From Anaerolineae bacterium (GTDB taxonomy: Bacteria > Chloroflexota > Anaerolineae > Anaerolineales > Villigracilaceae), in contig JAFLCF010000119.1 of assembly GCA_017303735.1 (NCBI GenBank), forward strand, positions 1 through 14,160: a stretch of 14,160 nucleotides of DNA, written 5' to 3'. The notes below the pieces were generated by a model. That model was given only the letters and a program-made list of their open reading frames with translations. It did not search any database and was not told the DNA's origin. Position numbers and translations under genes: made by a program. Below, piece by piece: positions 6,435-13,460 of this stretch (the first letter of the stretch is position 1; each line of letters opens with the position of its first letter).

Positions 6435-8426
6435 TCAGTGTGCTTTGATGAATTTCTTAATTTCCTCCACCGCCGCCGGGTTGACCAACGAAGATGTATC
6501 ACCCAACTCCAAACCCAAATATGCGGCGCGGATCATGCGACGCATCACTTTGGCATTGCGCGTTTTCGGTAAATCTGAAACAAAGAGGATGTCTTTCGGC
6601 GCGAGCGGCTTGCCCATTTCTGCAACCACTATTTCATGCAATGCCTGACGAAGTGCCGCGCTTCGCTCTACCCCGGGCTTGGTCACTGCAAACAGGACCA
6701 GTTCACTCCCCTTGACCTCGTGCGGCACACCAATAGCTGCCGCCTCAACAATCGACTCATGCCGCACAAGAATCGACTCGACCTCTGCCGGACCCAAGCG
6801 TTTGCCCGCGATCTTGATCGTATCATCTGAACGTCCAAGGATGTACCATAAGCCGTCATTATCAATCGCGGCAAAATCGCCATGGACCCAAACATTCTCC
6901 CAACGCGACCAATATGTATCCAAATAACGCTGTTTATCTTTCCAAAAACCGCGCGTCATGCCGATCCATGGCGCTTTGATGACCAACTCGCCTACGGCAT
7001 CTCGAATGGGTTCACCATTTTCATTGACCACATCCGCATCCATGCCCGGACAGGCAGCAGAGAATGCACAGGGCTTAAGCGGCAAAAGCGGGTTGCCCAT
7101 CACAATTCCGCCGGAGATTTCCGTCCCACCAGAATAATTGATAATCGGAAGTCTTCTGCCGCCCACTTTTTCAAATAACCACATCCATGGGTCAGGGTTC
7201 CACGGCTCACCGGTAGAGGCGAAGCACTTTAGAGAAGAAAGATCATGCTTTTTGAAATGCTCATCACCATGTGGAATCAATGAACGGATCAGGGTTGGCG
7301 AAACACCCATTTGGTTTATCTTGTGCTTCTCTGCCAGTTCCCACAAACGGCTCGGTGACGGAAAATCTGGTGCTCCATCATATAAAAAGATCGTGGCACC
7401 CAAAATCAAACTACCAAACACCAGCCATGGACCCATCATCCAGCCCATGTCGGTCATCCAATAAATCACATCTGGTCTCGATCCGCTGTCGCTACTCGAC
7501 CACCCATGTACATCTGTGCCGAATGCCATATCTTGTGCAGCTTTGACTGGGAAGCCGCAATGCGTGTGTAGTGCCCCTTTGGGTTTGCCCGTCGTGCCAG
7601 AGGTGTAAATGATCATCAATGGATCTTCGGCAGATGTCTTTTCGGTTTCGCACACATCACTTTGCACGTCGACCAATTCGTGCCACCACAAATCTCTCTC
7701 TTCTTTCATCTTTATTGCCTGCCCCGTCCGCTTGAGCACGATCATATGCTTCAAGGTGGGAATGCCTTCCGCCGCCTCATCTGCTATTGACTTCATCTCA
7801 ACAGGCTTGCCGCGCCGAAAAGCTCCATCTGCAGCAAAGAGCGCTTTGGCATCGGCATCAACCATGCGTGAGACGATGGCACCGGCTCCGTAACCAGAGA
7901 ATAACGGCAAAATGATGCCGCCGATCTTTGCAATTGCCAACAAAGCTATGACGATCTCAGGAGTCATTGGCATGAAAATACCAATGACATCACCCTTGCC
8001 CAAGCCCAAAGACTTTAAAGCATTGGCGGCTTTGTTTACTTCTTTATGTAATTCGCGGTATGTCAAACTTCGAGTGGTTCCTTCTTCCCCCTCAAACGCC
8101 ACTGCTAACTGGTCACTGGTCACTGATAGCTGATACTTATCGACACAGTTATGGACTATATTCATTTTGCCATTGACACACCAGTTCGGGAATTGAATGC
8201 CATTCTTTAGATCAACCGCCTTGGAATACGGCTCATAAAATTGAATGTCTAAAAATTTCAAGACCGCATCGGTGAACCATTCTACATTCTGGGTAGAACG
8301 CTGCATGAGTGACTCAAAATCCTGAATCCCATGCAAACGCATGAAATGTGTCAGGTTGGCATGCTCGATCTGTTCCGGTTGTGGCTTCCAAACAATCTCG
8401 CCGCCAAAGGTAAACTGCTCGCTCAT
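6435..8426 (-). CDS. AMP-forming acyl-CoA synthetase (acetyl-CoA synthetase-like, ANL superfamily)
   Basis: It has 663 residues from the ATG at 8426. An ATG at 8432 is in frame, but GAGGAG directly abuts it and sits 6 bases before the 8426 ATG, so the latter is chosen. ANL family members activate a carboxylic acid with ATP to an acyl-adenylate and then form the CoA thioester. Visible motifs are the P-loop YTSGTTGKPKGALHTH (about 274-289), the A5-type YSGGTEISGG (about 431-440), GDFAAIDNDGLWYILGRSDD (about 516-535), the hinge KIAGKRLGPAEVES, and the catalytic Lys in LPKTRNAKVMRR (about 626). The N-terminal ACAS-type domain and length fit the acetyl-CoA synthetase branch, but the acetate-specific WWQTE motif is replaced by YSGGTE, so a different or larger acid is likely. 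Residues about 99-106 (QLSVTSDQ) are encoded by a heptamer repeat. A promoter is present at 8455-8483. Confidence 0.92.
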   Translation of the reverse strand: MSEQFTFGGEIVWKPQPEQIEHANLTHFMRLHGIQDFESLMQRSTQNVEWFTDAVLKFLDIQFYEPYSKAVDLKNGIQFPNWCVNGKMNIVHNCVDKYQLSVTSDQLAVAFEGEEGTTRSLTYRELHKEVNKAANALKSLGLGKGDVIGIFMPMTPEIVIALLAIAKIGGIILPLFSGYGAGAIVSRMVDADAKALFAADGAFRRGKPVEMKSIADEAAEGIPTLKHMIVLKRTGQAIKMKEERDLWWHELVDVQSDVCETEKTSAEDPLMIIYTSGTTGKPKGALHTHCGFPVKAAQDMAFGTDVHGWSSSDSGSRPDVIYWMTDMGWMMGPWLVFGSLILGATIFLYDGAPDFPSPSRLWELAEKHKINQMGVSPTLIRSLIPHGDEHFKKHDLSSLKCFASTGEPWNPDPWMWLFEKVGGRRLPIINYSGGTEISGGIVMGNPLLPLKPCAFSAACPGMDADVVNENGEPIRDAVGELVIKAPWIGMTRGFWKDKQRYLDTYWSRWENVWVHGDFAAIDNDGLWYILGRSDDTIKIAGKRLGPAEVESILVRHESIVEAAAIGVPHEVKGSELVLFAVTKPGVERSAALRQALHEIVVAEMGKPLAPKDILFVSDLPKTRNAKVMRRMIRAAYLGLELGDTSSLVNPAAVEEIKKFIKAH
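8102..8136. repeat. Tandem heptanucleotide repeat inside the acyl-CoA synthetase gene (5 units)
   Basis: On the plus strand five consecutive 7-base units fit CTGnTnn; two are identical CTGGTCA (8109-8115 and 8116-8122). They lie within the coding sequence and encode part of KYQLSVTSDQLAV on the minus strand, in a variable region between the N-terminal domain and the AMP-binding domain. The unit is related to the TTGGTAA units at 10666-10693. Confidence 0.7.
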
Positions 8427-8454
8427 GGGCATCTCCTCGAAGTGGTATCTATGG

Positions 8455-8483
8455 ATTCTAATCGCTAGGGAGATTCAAAGCAA
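8455..8483 (-). promoter_or_regulatory. Sigma70-like promoter of the acyl-CoA synthetase
   Basis: On the minus strand TTGCTT (8483-8478) and TAGAAT (8460-8455) are separated by 17 bases. The -10 lies about 29 bases before the chosen ATG at 8426. This promoter diverges from the one of the zinc-ribbon gene. Confidence 0.5.
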
Positions 8484-8508
8484 TAAATAGGTAGTACGAA
8501 TGTCTGGG

Positions 8509-8535
8509 TTGAATCTCAGGCTTGAAGCGTATAAT
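8509..8535 (+). promoter_or_regulatory. Possible promoter of the first zinc-ribbon gene
   Basis: TTGAAT (8509-8514) and a perfect TATAAT (8530-8535) are separated by 15 bases, a little short. They lie about 30 bases upstream of the ATG at 8566. An in-frame ATG at 8500 would lie upstream of this promoter, which supports the later start. Confidence 0.5.
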
Positions 8536-8565
8536 CAGTTCAACTTTAAAGAAAGAGGCGCATTC

Positions 8566-9096
8566 ATGTCCACCCAGTCTTTTAAATTATTGAAGTGTCC
8601 GGCTTGCGGAGGTCCGATCGAGCCGCCTGATGGTAAAAGTTCAACGAAGTGCCCGTATTGCGGCGTTTCGGTCATTATCCCCGAAAGTTTACGGAAAACT
8701 GAAACACAAAGCACACAAAGTCAGGGACATCTTTTCAACACACCTGATCTCAACTCGATGCTTGGGTATGGAGCGCAATGGGCGCAGGTTGTGCAGCTTG
8801 CACAGGGCGGTAAGAAAGAAGAAGCTGTTCAAAAATATATGAGCTTTTCAAGCATCAGCGAAATGGATGCGCGCTGCACGGTGGAAGGGCTGGCAAATTC
8901 ACAGGTGTACGACGTTAGCACATACACAACCAATATTGCTACAGCCTATGCGCCCATGGTTCAGAGTTATACAGATACTGCCAAAAAGATCACTGCCTGG
9001 TCTTTGGGGTTTAGTTGTTTGGTGACCGGTTTTATTATGGTGGTGGTGGTTTTGATAGTTGGTATTAGTCTTTGGGCGGCGTTTTCTGCCTTCTAA
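8566..9096 (+). CDS. Zinc-ribbon protein with C-terminal transmembrane helix, paralog 1
   Basis: The start at 8566 gives 176 residues. An upstream in-frame ATG (8500) is rejected because AAGAGG lies 8 bases before 8566 and TATAAT lies between the two. The N terminus has two CxxC knuckles 18 residues apart (Cys11/14 in CPACGG, Cys29/32 in CPYCG), which form a typical single zinc ribbon. A polar Thr/Gln/Ser linker follows, then a helical stretch with LAQGGKKEEAVQKYMSFSSI (about 82-101), and a strongly hydrophobic Val-rich segment at about 144-173. The topology is probably a cytoplasmic zinc ribbon tail-anchored to the membrane. It is related to the next gene by the same layout and the same Cys spacing. 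The function is unknown. A terminator follows at once (9106-9134), so the two paralogs are transcribed separately. Confidence 0.8.
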   Translation: MSTQSFKLLKCPACGGPIEPPDGKSSTKCPYCGVSVIIPESLRKTETQSTQSQGHLFNTPDLNSMLGYGAQWAQVVQLAQGGKKEEAVQKYMSFSSISEMDARCTVEGLANSQVYDVSTYTTNIATAYAPMVQSYTDTAKKITAWSLGFSCLVTGFIMVVVVLIVGISLWAAFSAF

Positions 9097-9105
9097 AATG
9101 AACCC

Positions 9106-9134
9106 AACAGCGGACGGGTACGTCCGCTGTTTTT
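9106..9134 (+). terminator. Intrinsic terminator of zinc-ribbon gene 1
   Basis: The 11-bp perfect stem AACAGCGGACG (9106-9116) pairs with 9121-9131 around the loop GGTA, followed by a short T-run. It lies about 10 bases after the stop codon. Confidence 0.85.
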
Positions 9135-9151
9135 ATTTAATGCAAGCATAC

Positions 9152-9165
9152 TATAATAGCAGTCA
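9152..9165 (+). promoter_or_regulatory. -10 element for a probably leaderless transcript
   Basis: A perfect TATAAT (9152-9157) ends only 7 bases before the ATG at 9165. Transcription would thus start at or next to the A of the start codon. No ribosome-binding site is present, which fits a leaderless mRNA. The -35 region is only T-rich (near 9129-9134). Confidence 0.55.
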
Positions 9166-9518
9166 TGACTGAATCATTTCCCTGCACCGCTTGTGGTGGA
9201 CCGAATGAAGCCATTGCTGGCGAGAGCCAAATGGCATGTACCTATTGTGGCGCGAATCTGAGCATTCCAAAGGAGCTGCGCGTAAAAGCAAAGCCAGCAG
9301 CGAGGGTTACGACTCCACGTGCGAAACCAACTATCCGCTTAGAAAAAGAAGCGCCCGATCTGCTTCGTAAGGCACAGCCAGTAATCACCAAAGCCTGGAA
9401 TTCCTATGTCTATTGGACATGGCTACGCTGGTTGCTGCCCACCTGTTTGATGCTTGTGGTCGTTGGATTTGTGATCTGTTCGGTGCTTGGGGTATTACCA
9501 TTCTTTTTATTTCAATAA
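9165..9518 (+). CDS. Zinc-ribbon protein with C-terminal transmembrane helix, paralog 2
   Basis: This 117-residue protein has CTAC (7-10) and CTYC (25-28) knuckles with the same 18-residue offset as paralog 1, and the shared phrases ACGGP and IP(K/E)xLR after the ribbon. A basic Ala/Lys/Pro/Arg linker (about 40-60) follows, and then a hydrophobic segment at about 86-116 that should span the membrane. It lacks most of the helical middle part of paralog 1. The ATG is placed directly after a TATAAT, so the mRNA may be leaderless. The last 12 bases overlap the 3' end of the convergent gene at 9507-9929. The function is unknown; membrane-anchored zinc ribbons can bind protein partners, but none is indicated here. 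Confidence 0.78.
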   Translation: MTESFPCTACGGPNEAIAGESQMACTYCGANLSIPKELRVKAKPAARVTTPRAKPTIRLEKEAPDLLRKAQPVITKAWNSYVYWTWLRWLLPTCLMLVVVGFVICSVLGVLPFFLFQ

Positions 9519-9929
9519 CTCGACCTGTATAAAAACAAGATCACTGGCAACTCGCGCAAGGTCATCAGAATTGGGTAATTTATTTTCCATGCGAACACCA
9601 AGCGCTTTGGCAGACATGGGCATATGAAGAAGATATGCCGCAAGGCGACTCTTCACAAGCGCTGGATCGGTATGAAGCTTGCCTATCCCTTGAATGGATT
9701 TGCGCCTCAACACCAAGCCGATAGTTGCCTCGCCTTCGAGATTCCGCCACCAACGCCGATTGCGTTTCGACATTACCCAAAGCGAGTCATTTTCCTGCAC
9801 ATATTCCACGGGCAATGTATACGCCTTACCCGTCTTTCGCCCGGTGACAGTCACCAACATCATGCCATTGCTCAACATGCCATGAAAGGGCGAACGCAGC
9901 ACCCATGCCATAAAATCATTTCCATTCAT
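9507..9929 (-). CDS. Deazaflavin (F420)-dependent nitroreductase-family protein
   Basis: This 140-residue protein fits the small split-barrel Ddn/F420-dependent quinone reductase family (also called nitroreductase family deazaflavin-dependent oxidoreductase). Visible family features are VTVTGRKTGKAYTLPVEYV (about 27-45), the strand DSLWVMSKRNRRWWRNLE (about 48-65) with the WW-x-N motif, and a beta-barrel-like remainder. Members reduce quinones or nitro compounds using reduced F420; some use flavin. The cofactor cannot be decided from sequence alone. AAGGAG lies 6-7 bases before the ATG, and a promoter is found at 9947-9975. It converges with the zinc-ribbon gene 9165-9518 and overlaps its stop by 12 bases. 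Confidence 0.83.
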   Translation of the reverse strand: MNGNDFMAWVLRSPFHGMLSNGMMLVTVTGRKTGKAYTLPVEYVQENDSLWVMSKRNRRWWRNLEGEATIGLVLRRKSIQGIGKLHTDPALVKSRLAAYLLHMPMSAKALGVRMENKLPNSDDLARVASDLVFIQVELLK

Positions 9930-9946
9930 ATGAACTCCTTGCTTTT

Positions 9947-9975
9947 AGTGTAGCCAATAAGCCCGCATTCGTCAG
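9947..9975 (-). promoter_or_regulatory. Promoter of the nitroreductase-family gene
   Basis: On the minus strand CTGACG (9975-9970) and TACACT (9952-9947) have 17 bases between them, just upstream of AAGGAG and the ATG at 9929. It lies back to back with the upp promoter. Confidence 0.4.
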
Positions 9976-10004
9976 CGGACAAATATCACCTTCGCAGATA
10001 TAAT
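9976..10004 (+). promoter_or_regulatory. Promoter of upp
   Basis: CGGACA (9976-9981) and a perfect TATAAT (9999-10004) are separated by 17 bases. The GGAG ribosome-binding site is at 10019-10022 and the ATG at 10032. Confidence 0.55.
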
Positions 10005-10031
10005 TCATCAACTCATTTTGGAGAATCGCTC

Positions 10032-10658
10032 ATGTCTAACGTATATGCCTCAAAACACCCGCTGGTTGCCCACAAATTGTCCCGTCTGCGTGACAAGAAT
10101 ACAGAGCCCAAGAAGTTCCGTGAATTGGTTCGAGAGATCGCAGGACTTTTAGCCTATGAAGCCACCGCCGACCTTGCCACCTCGCCCGTTGAGATTGAAA
10201 CCCCGCTTCAAAAAATGACCGCGCAACAATTGCAGGAAAAGATCGGTCTGGTGCCGATCCTGCGCGCTGGGTTGGGAATGGTGGAAGGAATTTGGGAATT
10301 GATGCCCAGCGCTGAAGTCTGGCATATTGGTTTGTATCGCGATGAAAAGACTCTCAAGCCGGTGGAGTATTACAACAAATTACCCATCCAGCCGCGCGTC
10401 GCCGTCTGCCTCATCCTTGACCCGATGCTGGCTACGGGCGGATCTGCCACGGCGACAGCGGAAGTGCTCAAACGCTGGGGTGTAACCAAGATCAAATTCG
10501 TAGGGCTGATCGCTGCGCCCGAAGGTATCAAAGCCATGCAAGAAGCGCATCCTGATATTGATATCTACATTGCCGCCATTGACGATCATCTCAATGAACG
10601 TGCGTACATCGTCCCTGGCTTGGGTGATGCAGGCGATCGGCAGTTTGGCACGGGATAA
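10032..10658 (+). CDS. upp: Uracil phosphoribosyltransferase
   Basis: This 208-residue protein has the usual length and full motif set of bacterial UPRTase, a cytoplasmic pyrimidine-salvage enzyme that makes UMP and pyrophosphate from uracil and PRPP. The PRPP-binding loop is [11 protein letters not shown] (129-139), preceded by hydrophobic residues and two acids in the family pattern. The uracil-binding C-terminal motif is [17 protein letters not shown] (192-208). The N-terminal [14 protein letters not shown] is also typical. GGAG lies 7-8 bases before the ATG and a TATAAT promoter lies just upstream. A heptamer repeat separates it from the TfoX gene, with no terminator seen, so the two may be co-transcribed. 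Confidence 0.97.
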   Translation: MSNVYASKHPLVAHKLSRLRDKNTEPKKFRELVREIAGLLAYEATADLATSPVEIETPLQKMTAQQLQEKIGLVPILRAGLGMVEGIWELMPSAEVWHIGLYRDEKTLKPVEYYNKLPIQPRVAVCLILDPMLATGGSATATAEVLKRWGVTKIKFVGLIAAPEGIKAMQEAHPDIDIYIAAIDDHLNERAYIVPGLGDAGDRQFGTG

Positions 10659-10662
10659 AAAG

Positions 10663-10693
10663 TAATTGGTAATTAGAGATTGGTAATTGGTGC
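10663..10693. repeat. Tandem heptanucleotide repeat between upp and the TfoX gene
   Basis: TTGGTAA occurs at 10666-10672 and 10680-10686, with diverged units between and after (TTAGAGA, TTGGTGC). The unit matches CTGGTCA of the repeat at 8102-8136 at five of seven places, giving a common pattern YTGRTMA. It fills almost the whole 41-base gap between the two genes. Confidence 0.65.
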
Positions 10694-10699
10694 TACGCA

Positions 10700-11032
10700 A
10701 TGAAATATGACTTAAAACTAGCAGAGCGAATCCGCGCTGAGGTTCAGAGGTTGCCCATCATCGAGAAAAAGATGTTTGGCGGTGTCGGCTATATGCTGCA
10801 TGGGAATATGGCGGTCGGCATTCTCGGCGAGGACTTGATCGTACGTGTGGGCGTGGATGAGTACGAATCCATGTTGAAGCGCGCCCATGTCAAGATCTTT
10901 ACCATGAAAGGCAGCCCCAAACCCATGAAAGGTTGGCTCATGGTCGAACCCAGCGGCACAAAGACCTCTAAAGGTCTGGCACAGTGGATCAAGCTTGGTG
11001 TCCAATTCGCAGCGGCACTGCCACCAAAATAG
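10700..11032 (+). CDS. TfoX N-terminal-domain family protein
   Basis: This 110-residue protein fits a stand-alone TfoX N-terminal domain. Typical features are MFGGVGYMLHGNMAVGILGE (about 25-44), the strand LIVRVG, the middle MKGSPKPMKGWLMVE (about 72-86), and a C-terminal helix with LAQWIKLG. In Gammaproteobacteria TfoX/Sxy controls competence, but single-domain proteins like this are widespread and mostly uncharacterised, so no competence role is claimed. No clear ribosome-binding site precedes the ATG. The start lies 42 bases after the upp stop, directly after a heptamer repeat, so translation may be weak or the repeat may have displaced the normal leader. Confidence 0.85.
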   Translation: MKYDLKLAERIRAEVQRLPIIEKKMFGGVGYMLHGNMAVGILGEDLIVRVGVDEYESMLKRAHVKIFTMKGSPKPMKGWLMVEPSGTKTSKGLAQWIKLGVQFAAALPPK

Positions 11033-11082
11033 ATATTGTGATGTAAATAAAATACAAGCTCGTCTTTCAAAAGAGGCACATC

Positions 11083-12762
11083 ATGGCAAACCAATATGAT
11101 CTCAAGTCGGTCAAACTTCCCTATCTGGCGGGCGGAGCTTTGAAACTCTTTGCCTCTCTGGTCGAAGGTGGTTTGAAAGGCGCGTTAATTCCCACTCTTT
11201 TTGAAAGTGCAGGGGTTACCTGGCTGCGCAAGCAACATATTGATGAAGCGCCAACATACGCACCCATTCATCACACAGGTCACTTACAAAAAGAATCCGC
11301 TTCGGTGCCCGAGGCGGAATTTCCAAACTCCCCATCGCAAGGCAAAGGCTTCGTCTTCACATCCATTCACGAATATGCAAACGCCTATCGTGCAGGGACG
11401 CTGACACCGGAAGATGTGGCGAATCAAGTTCTAAAAGCAGTCGAACAAAGCGACGCATCCAGTCAACCTTTGCGGGCTTTCATCGCGGTGAATCGTGAAG
11501 ATGTGTTGCGACAGGCAAAAGAATCGACACAGCGTTTCAAAAATGGAAAACCACTCAGCCTCTTCGATGGTGTTCCAGTGGCGGTCAAAGATGAGATGGA
11601 TATGACGCCTTACCCCACCACAGTTGGCACAGCATTTCTCGGCAAGACTCCAGCCAAAGAAGATGCAACCGTCGTCGCCCGGTTGCGAAGCGCAGGTGCA
11701 ATGTTGATCGGCAAGACCAATATGCATGAGATCGGCATCAACGTGACCGGACTCAATCCACATCACGGCACGACGCGCAACCCCTACAACCCGAATCACT
11801 TTACCGGAGGAAGTTCCAGCGGCTCTGCCACAGCCGTAGCTGCAGGCTTCGTCCCCGTAGCCATCGGTGCGGACGGTGGCGGGTCGATCCGCATTCCGGC
11901 GGGATTTTGCGGCTTAGTCGGCTTGAAAGCTACGTACGGACGTGTCAGCGAATACGGTGCCTTTCCTTTAGATTGGACAGTCGCACATATCGGTCCGATT
12001 GCCGGGTCTGTTACAGACGCCGCCTTGACCTATGCCCTGATTGCAGGACCCGACCCCAAAGACGATATCTCACTGCATCAACCTCTGCCTTCGCTCAAAG
12101 GCTGGGACAATGCAAATATCAAAGGCTTACGCATCGGCATTTATCGTGAATGGTTCAACCACGCGGACAAAGAAGTGGTTGCTGCTTGCGAAACGATGGT
12201 CAGACAATTTGAAGCAATGGGATGCGAGGTTAAAGAGATCGTTATTCCGAATCTCGAAGCCAATCGCATCGCTCATACAGTGACCATCGTCAGCGAAATG
12301 GTACAAGGCATGAGCCAAACGTACGACGCGCATCACACCGAACACGGCTTGGATGTACGCATCAACCTGGCGCTCGGGCGTCAATTCAGCGCGGACGATT
12401 ACGTCAAAGCCCAGCGCATTCGCACGCGGATGATCGCTCACTTCAACAAAGCATTCAACAACGTGGATGTGATCCTAACTCCAACCACAGCGATTGCCGC
12501 ACCCGAGATCAAGAAAGGCGCATTACCTGACGGCGAATCAGACTTGAGCGTGACTGTGGAGATCATGCGTTTCGCCACCGCCGCCAACCTGACTGGTCTA
12601 CCTGCAATCACTTTTCCTGTTGGATACACGCAAAAGGGCTTACCCATCGGCATGCAAGCCATGGGACGTGCCTGGGACGAAGTCACTCTGTTGCGATTGG
12701 CGTATGCGGCAGAAAAGGTCGTTGAACACAAAGCCCCGCAGGTGCATTTCAAGGTCCTGTAG
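11083..12762 (+). CDS. Amidase (amidase-signature family)
   Basis: This 559-residue protein belongs to the amidase-signature family, whose members hydrolyse amides with a Ser-cis-Ser-Lys triad. Lys169 ([10 protein letters not shown]), the cis-Ser at 244 or 245 ([10 protein letters not shown]), and the nucleophile Ser268 ([13 protein letters not shown]) are all present and in the usual spacing. The first 90 or so residues are extra compared with GatA-type enzymes and resemble the extended N terminus of fatty-acid-amide-hydrolase-like members. No signal peptide is obvious, so it is probably cytoplasmic. A GatA role is unlikely: no gatB or gatC is nearby and the N terminus is long. The substrate is not predictable. 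AAGAGG lies 8 bases before the ATG. It is 50 bases after the TfoX stop; no strong promoter was found in the gap. Confidence 0.92.
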   Translation: MANQYDLKSVKLPYLAGGALKLFASLVEGGLKGALIPTLFESAGVTWLRKQHIDEAPTYAPIHHTGHLQKESASVPEAEFPNSPSQGKGFVFTSIHEYANAYRAGTLTPEDVANQVLKAVEQSDASSQPLRAFIAVNREDVLRQAKESTQRFKNGKPLSLFDGVPVAVKDEMDMTPYPTTVGTAFLGKTPAKEDATVVARLRSAGAMLIGKTNMHEIGINVTGLNPHHGTTRNPYNPNHFTGGSSSGSATAVAAGFVPVAIGADGGGSIRIPAGFCGLVGLKATYGRVSEYGAFPLDWTVAHIGPIAGSVTDAALTYALIAGPDPKDDISLHQPLPSLKGWDNANIKGLRIGIYREWFNHADKEVVAACETMVRQFEAMGCEVKEIVIPNLEANRIAHTVTIVSEMVQGMSQTYDAHHTEHGLDVRINLALGRQFSADDYVKAQRIRTRMIAHFNKAFNNVDVILTPTTAIAAPEIKKGALPDGESDLSVTVEIMRFATAANLTGLPAITFPVGYTQKGLPIGMQAMGRAWDEVTLLRLAYAAEKVVEHKAPQVHFKVL

Positions 12763-12818
12763 AATAAGTCTATAGATTTTTTCTACTGATGCTTTGGCAA
12801 AGCGGCTGGCAAAAATCT

Positions 12819-12902
12819 TTTGTACACGGACGAAATGGACAACACGGAAAGATTAGAAAAAGAATTAAAAAAAACGTCCATTCCGTGAATTCCGTGTACA
12901 AA
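12819..12902. repeat. Inverted repeat with TTTGTACACGGA arms and inner ACACGGA-type units
   Basis: TTTGTACACGGA at 12819-12830 is matched by its reverse complement at 12891-12902. Inside the arms are further related units (AATGGAC and ACACGGA on the left, CCATTCCGTG on the right), separated by an A-rich spacer. No ORF was found. It lies in the 262-base gap between the amidase and the DUF1801 pair and may be a dispersed intergenic repeat. Confidence 0.55.
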
Positions 12903-12913
12903 GAATCCACTTT

Positions 12914-12936
12914 GCATGACTTTACTATAGTCATGC
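12914..12936. other. 8-bp inverted repeat just upstream of the DUF1801 promoter
   Basis: GCATGACT (12914-12921) and AGTCATGC (12929-12936) are separated by 7 bases. They lie about 20 bases before the -35 at 12958. It could be an operator or a short hairpin; there is no T-run directly after it. Confidence 0.35.
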
Positions 12937-12957
12937 GTTCTACTTTATTTAAGTTCA

Positions 12958-12987
12958 TTGACTTTTTTAGAACAAATAAGCTAGAAT
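12958..12987 (+). promoter_or_regulatory. Promoter of the DUF1801 gene pair
   Basis: TTGACT (12958-12963) and TAGAAT (12982-12987) are separated by 18 bases. AAAGGAG and the ATG at 13025 follow. Confidence 0.6.
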
Positions 12988-13024
12988 ATCTCTACTTTAA
13001 CCGTTCAGCAAAAGGAGATACCTC

Positions 13025-13450
13025 ATGGCGAAGAATGTGGAATTGAAAACCAAGTTAAACGACGCGAGCGTGGAAGATTTTCTTAATGCCGTCGGTGATG
13101 AACAAATCCGCGCTGACTGTTTCGAGATCGCGAAGATCATGAAGCAGGTCACAAAAGCGGAACCGAAGATGTGGGGATCAAGTATCGTTGGGTTTGGCAG
13201 TTATCACTACAAAGGCGCCAGCGGACGCGAAGGCGATTGGATGTTGGTGGGCTTCTCCCCTCGCAAGCAGAACCTCACCTTGTACATTATGCCGGGCTTT
13301 GAGCGCTATCCAACCTTGATGAAAAAACTGGGCAAGTTTTCTACGGGGAAATCCTGTTTGTATATCAAAAAACTGGCAGACGTGGATAAGAAGGTTTTGA
13401 AAGAGTTGGTCAGTGAATCCGTTCAATTCATGAAGAAAGTATCCAAATAA
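13025..13450 (+). CDS. DUF1801-domain protein, paralog 1
   Basis: This 141-residue protein fits the DUF1801 family: the helical start VEDFLNAVGDEQIRADCFEI, KAEPKMWGSSIVGFGSYHY (about 45-63), the strand MLVGFSPRKQNLTLYI (about 73-88), the GKFSTGKSCLYIKKLADVD segment (about 106-124), and a C-terminal Lys-rich helix. The family is small, cytoplasmic, and of unknown biochemical role. AAAGGAG lies 8 bases before the ATG. The next gene, 10 bases downstream, is a close paralog, so this is a two-gene operon formed by tandem duplication. Confidence 0.88.
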   Translation: MAKNVELKTKLNDASVEDFLNAVGDEQIRADCFEIAKIMKQVTKAEPKMWGSSIVGFGSYHYKGASGREGDWMLVGFSPRKQNLTLYIMPGFERYPTLMKKLGKFSTGKSCLYIKKLADVDKKVLKELVSESVQFMKKVSK

Positions 13451-13460
13451 GGAGAGCGAC

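Noticed and set aside
10380..10700. Minus-strand ORF beginning [15 protein letters not shown]
   Set aside because: It is antisense to upp and its start is just the translated heptamer repeat.
11083..12762. Amidase as GatA of the tRNA amidotransferase
   Set aside because: The protein has a long N-terminal extension, and no gatB or gatC is adjacent.
12763..12790. Terminator of the amidase gene (TCTATAGA followed by six T)
   Set aside because: The stem is only about 4 bp and does not reach the stability of the other terminators here.
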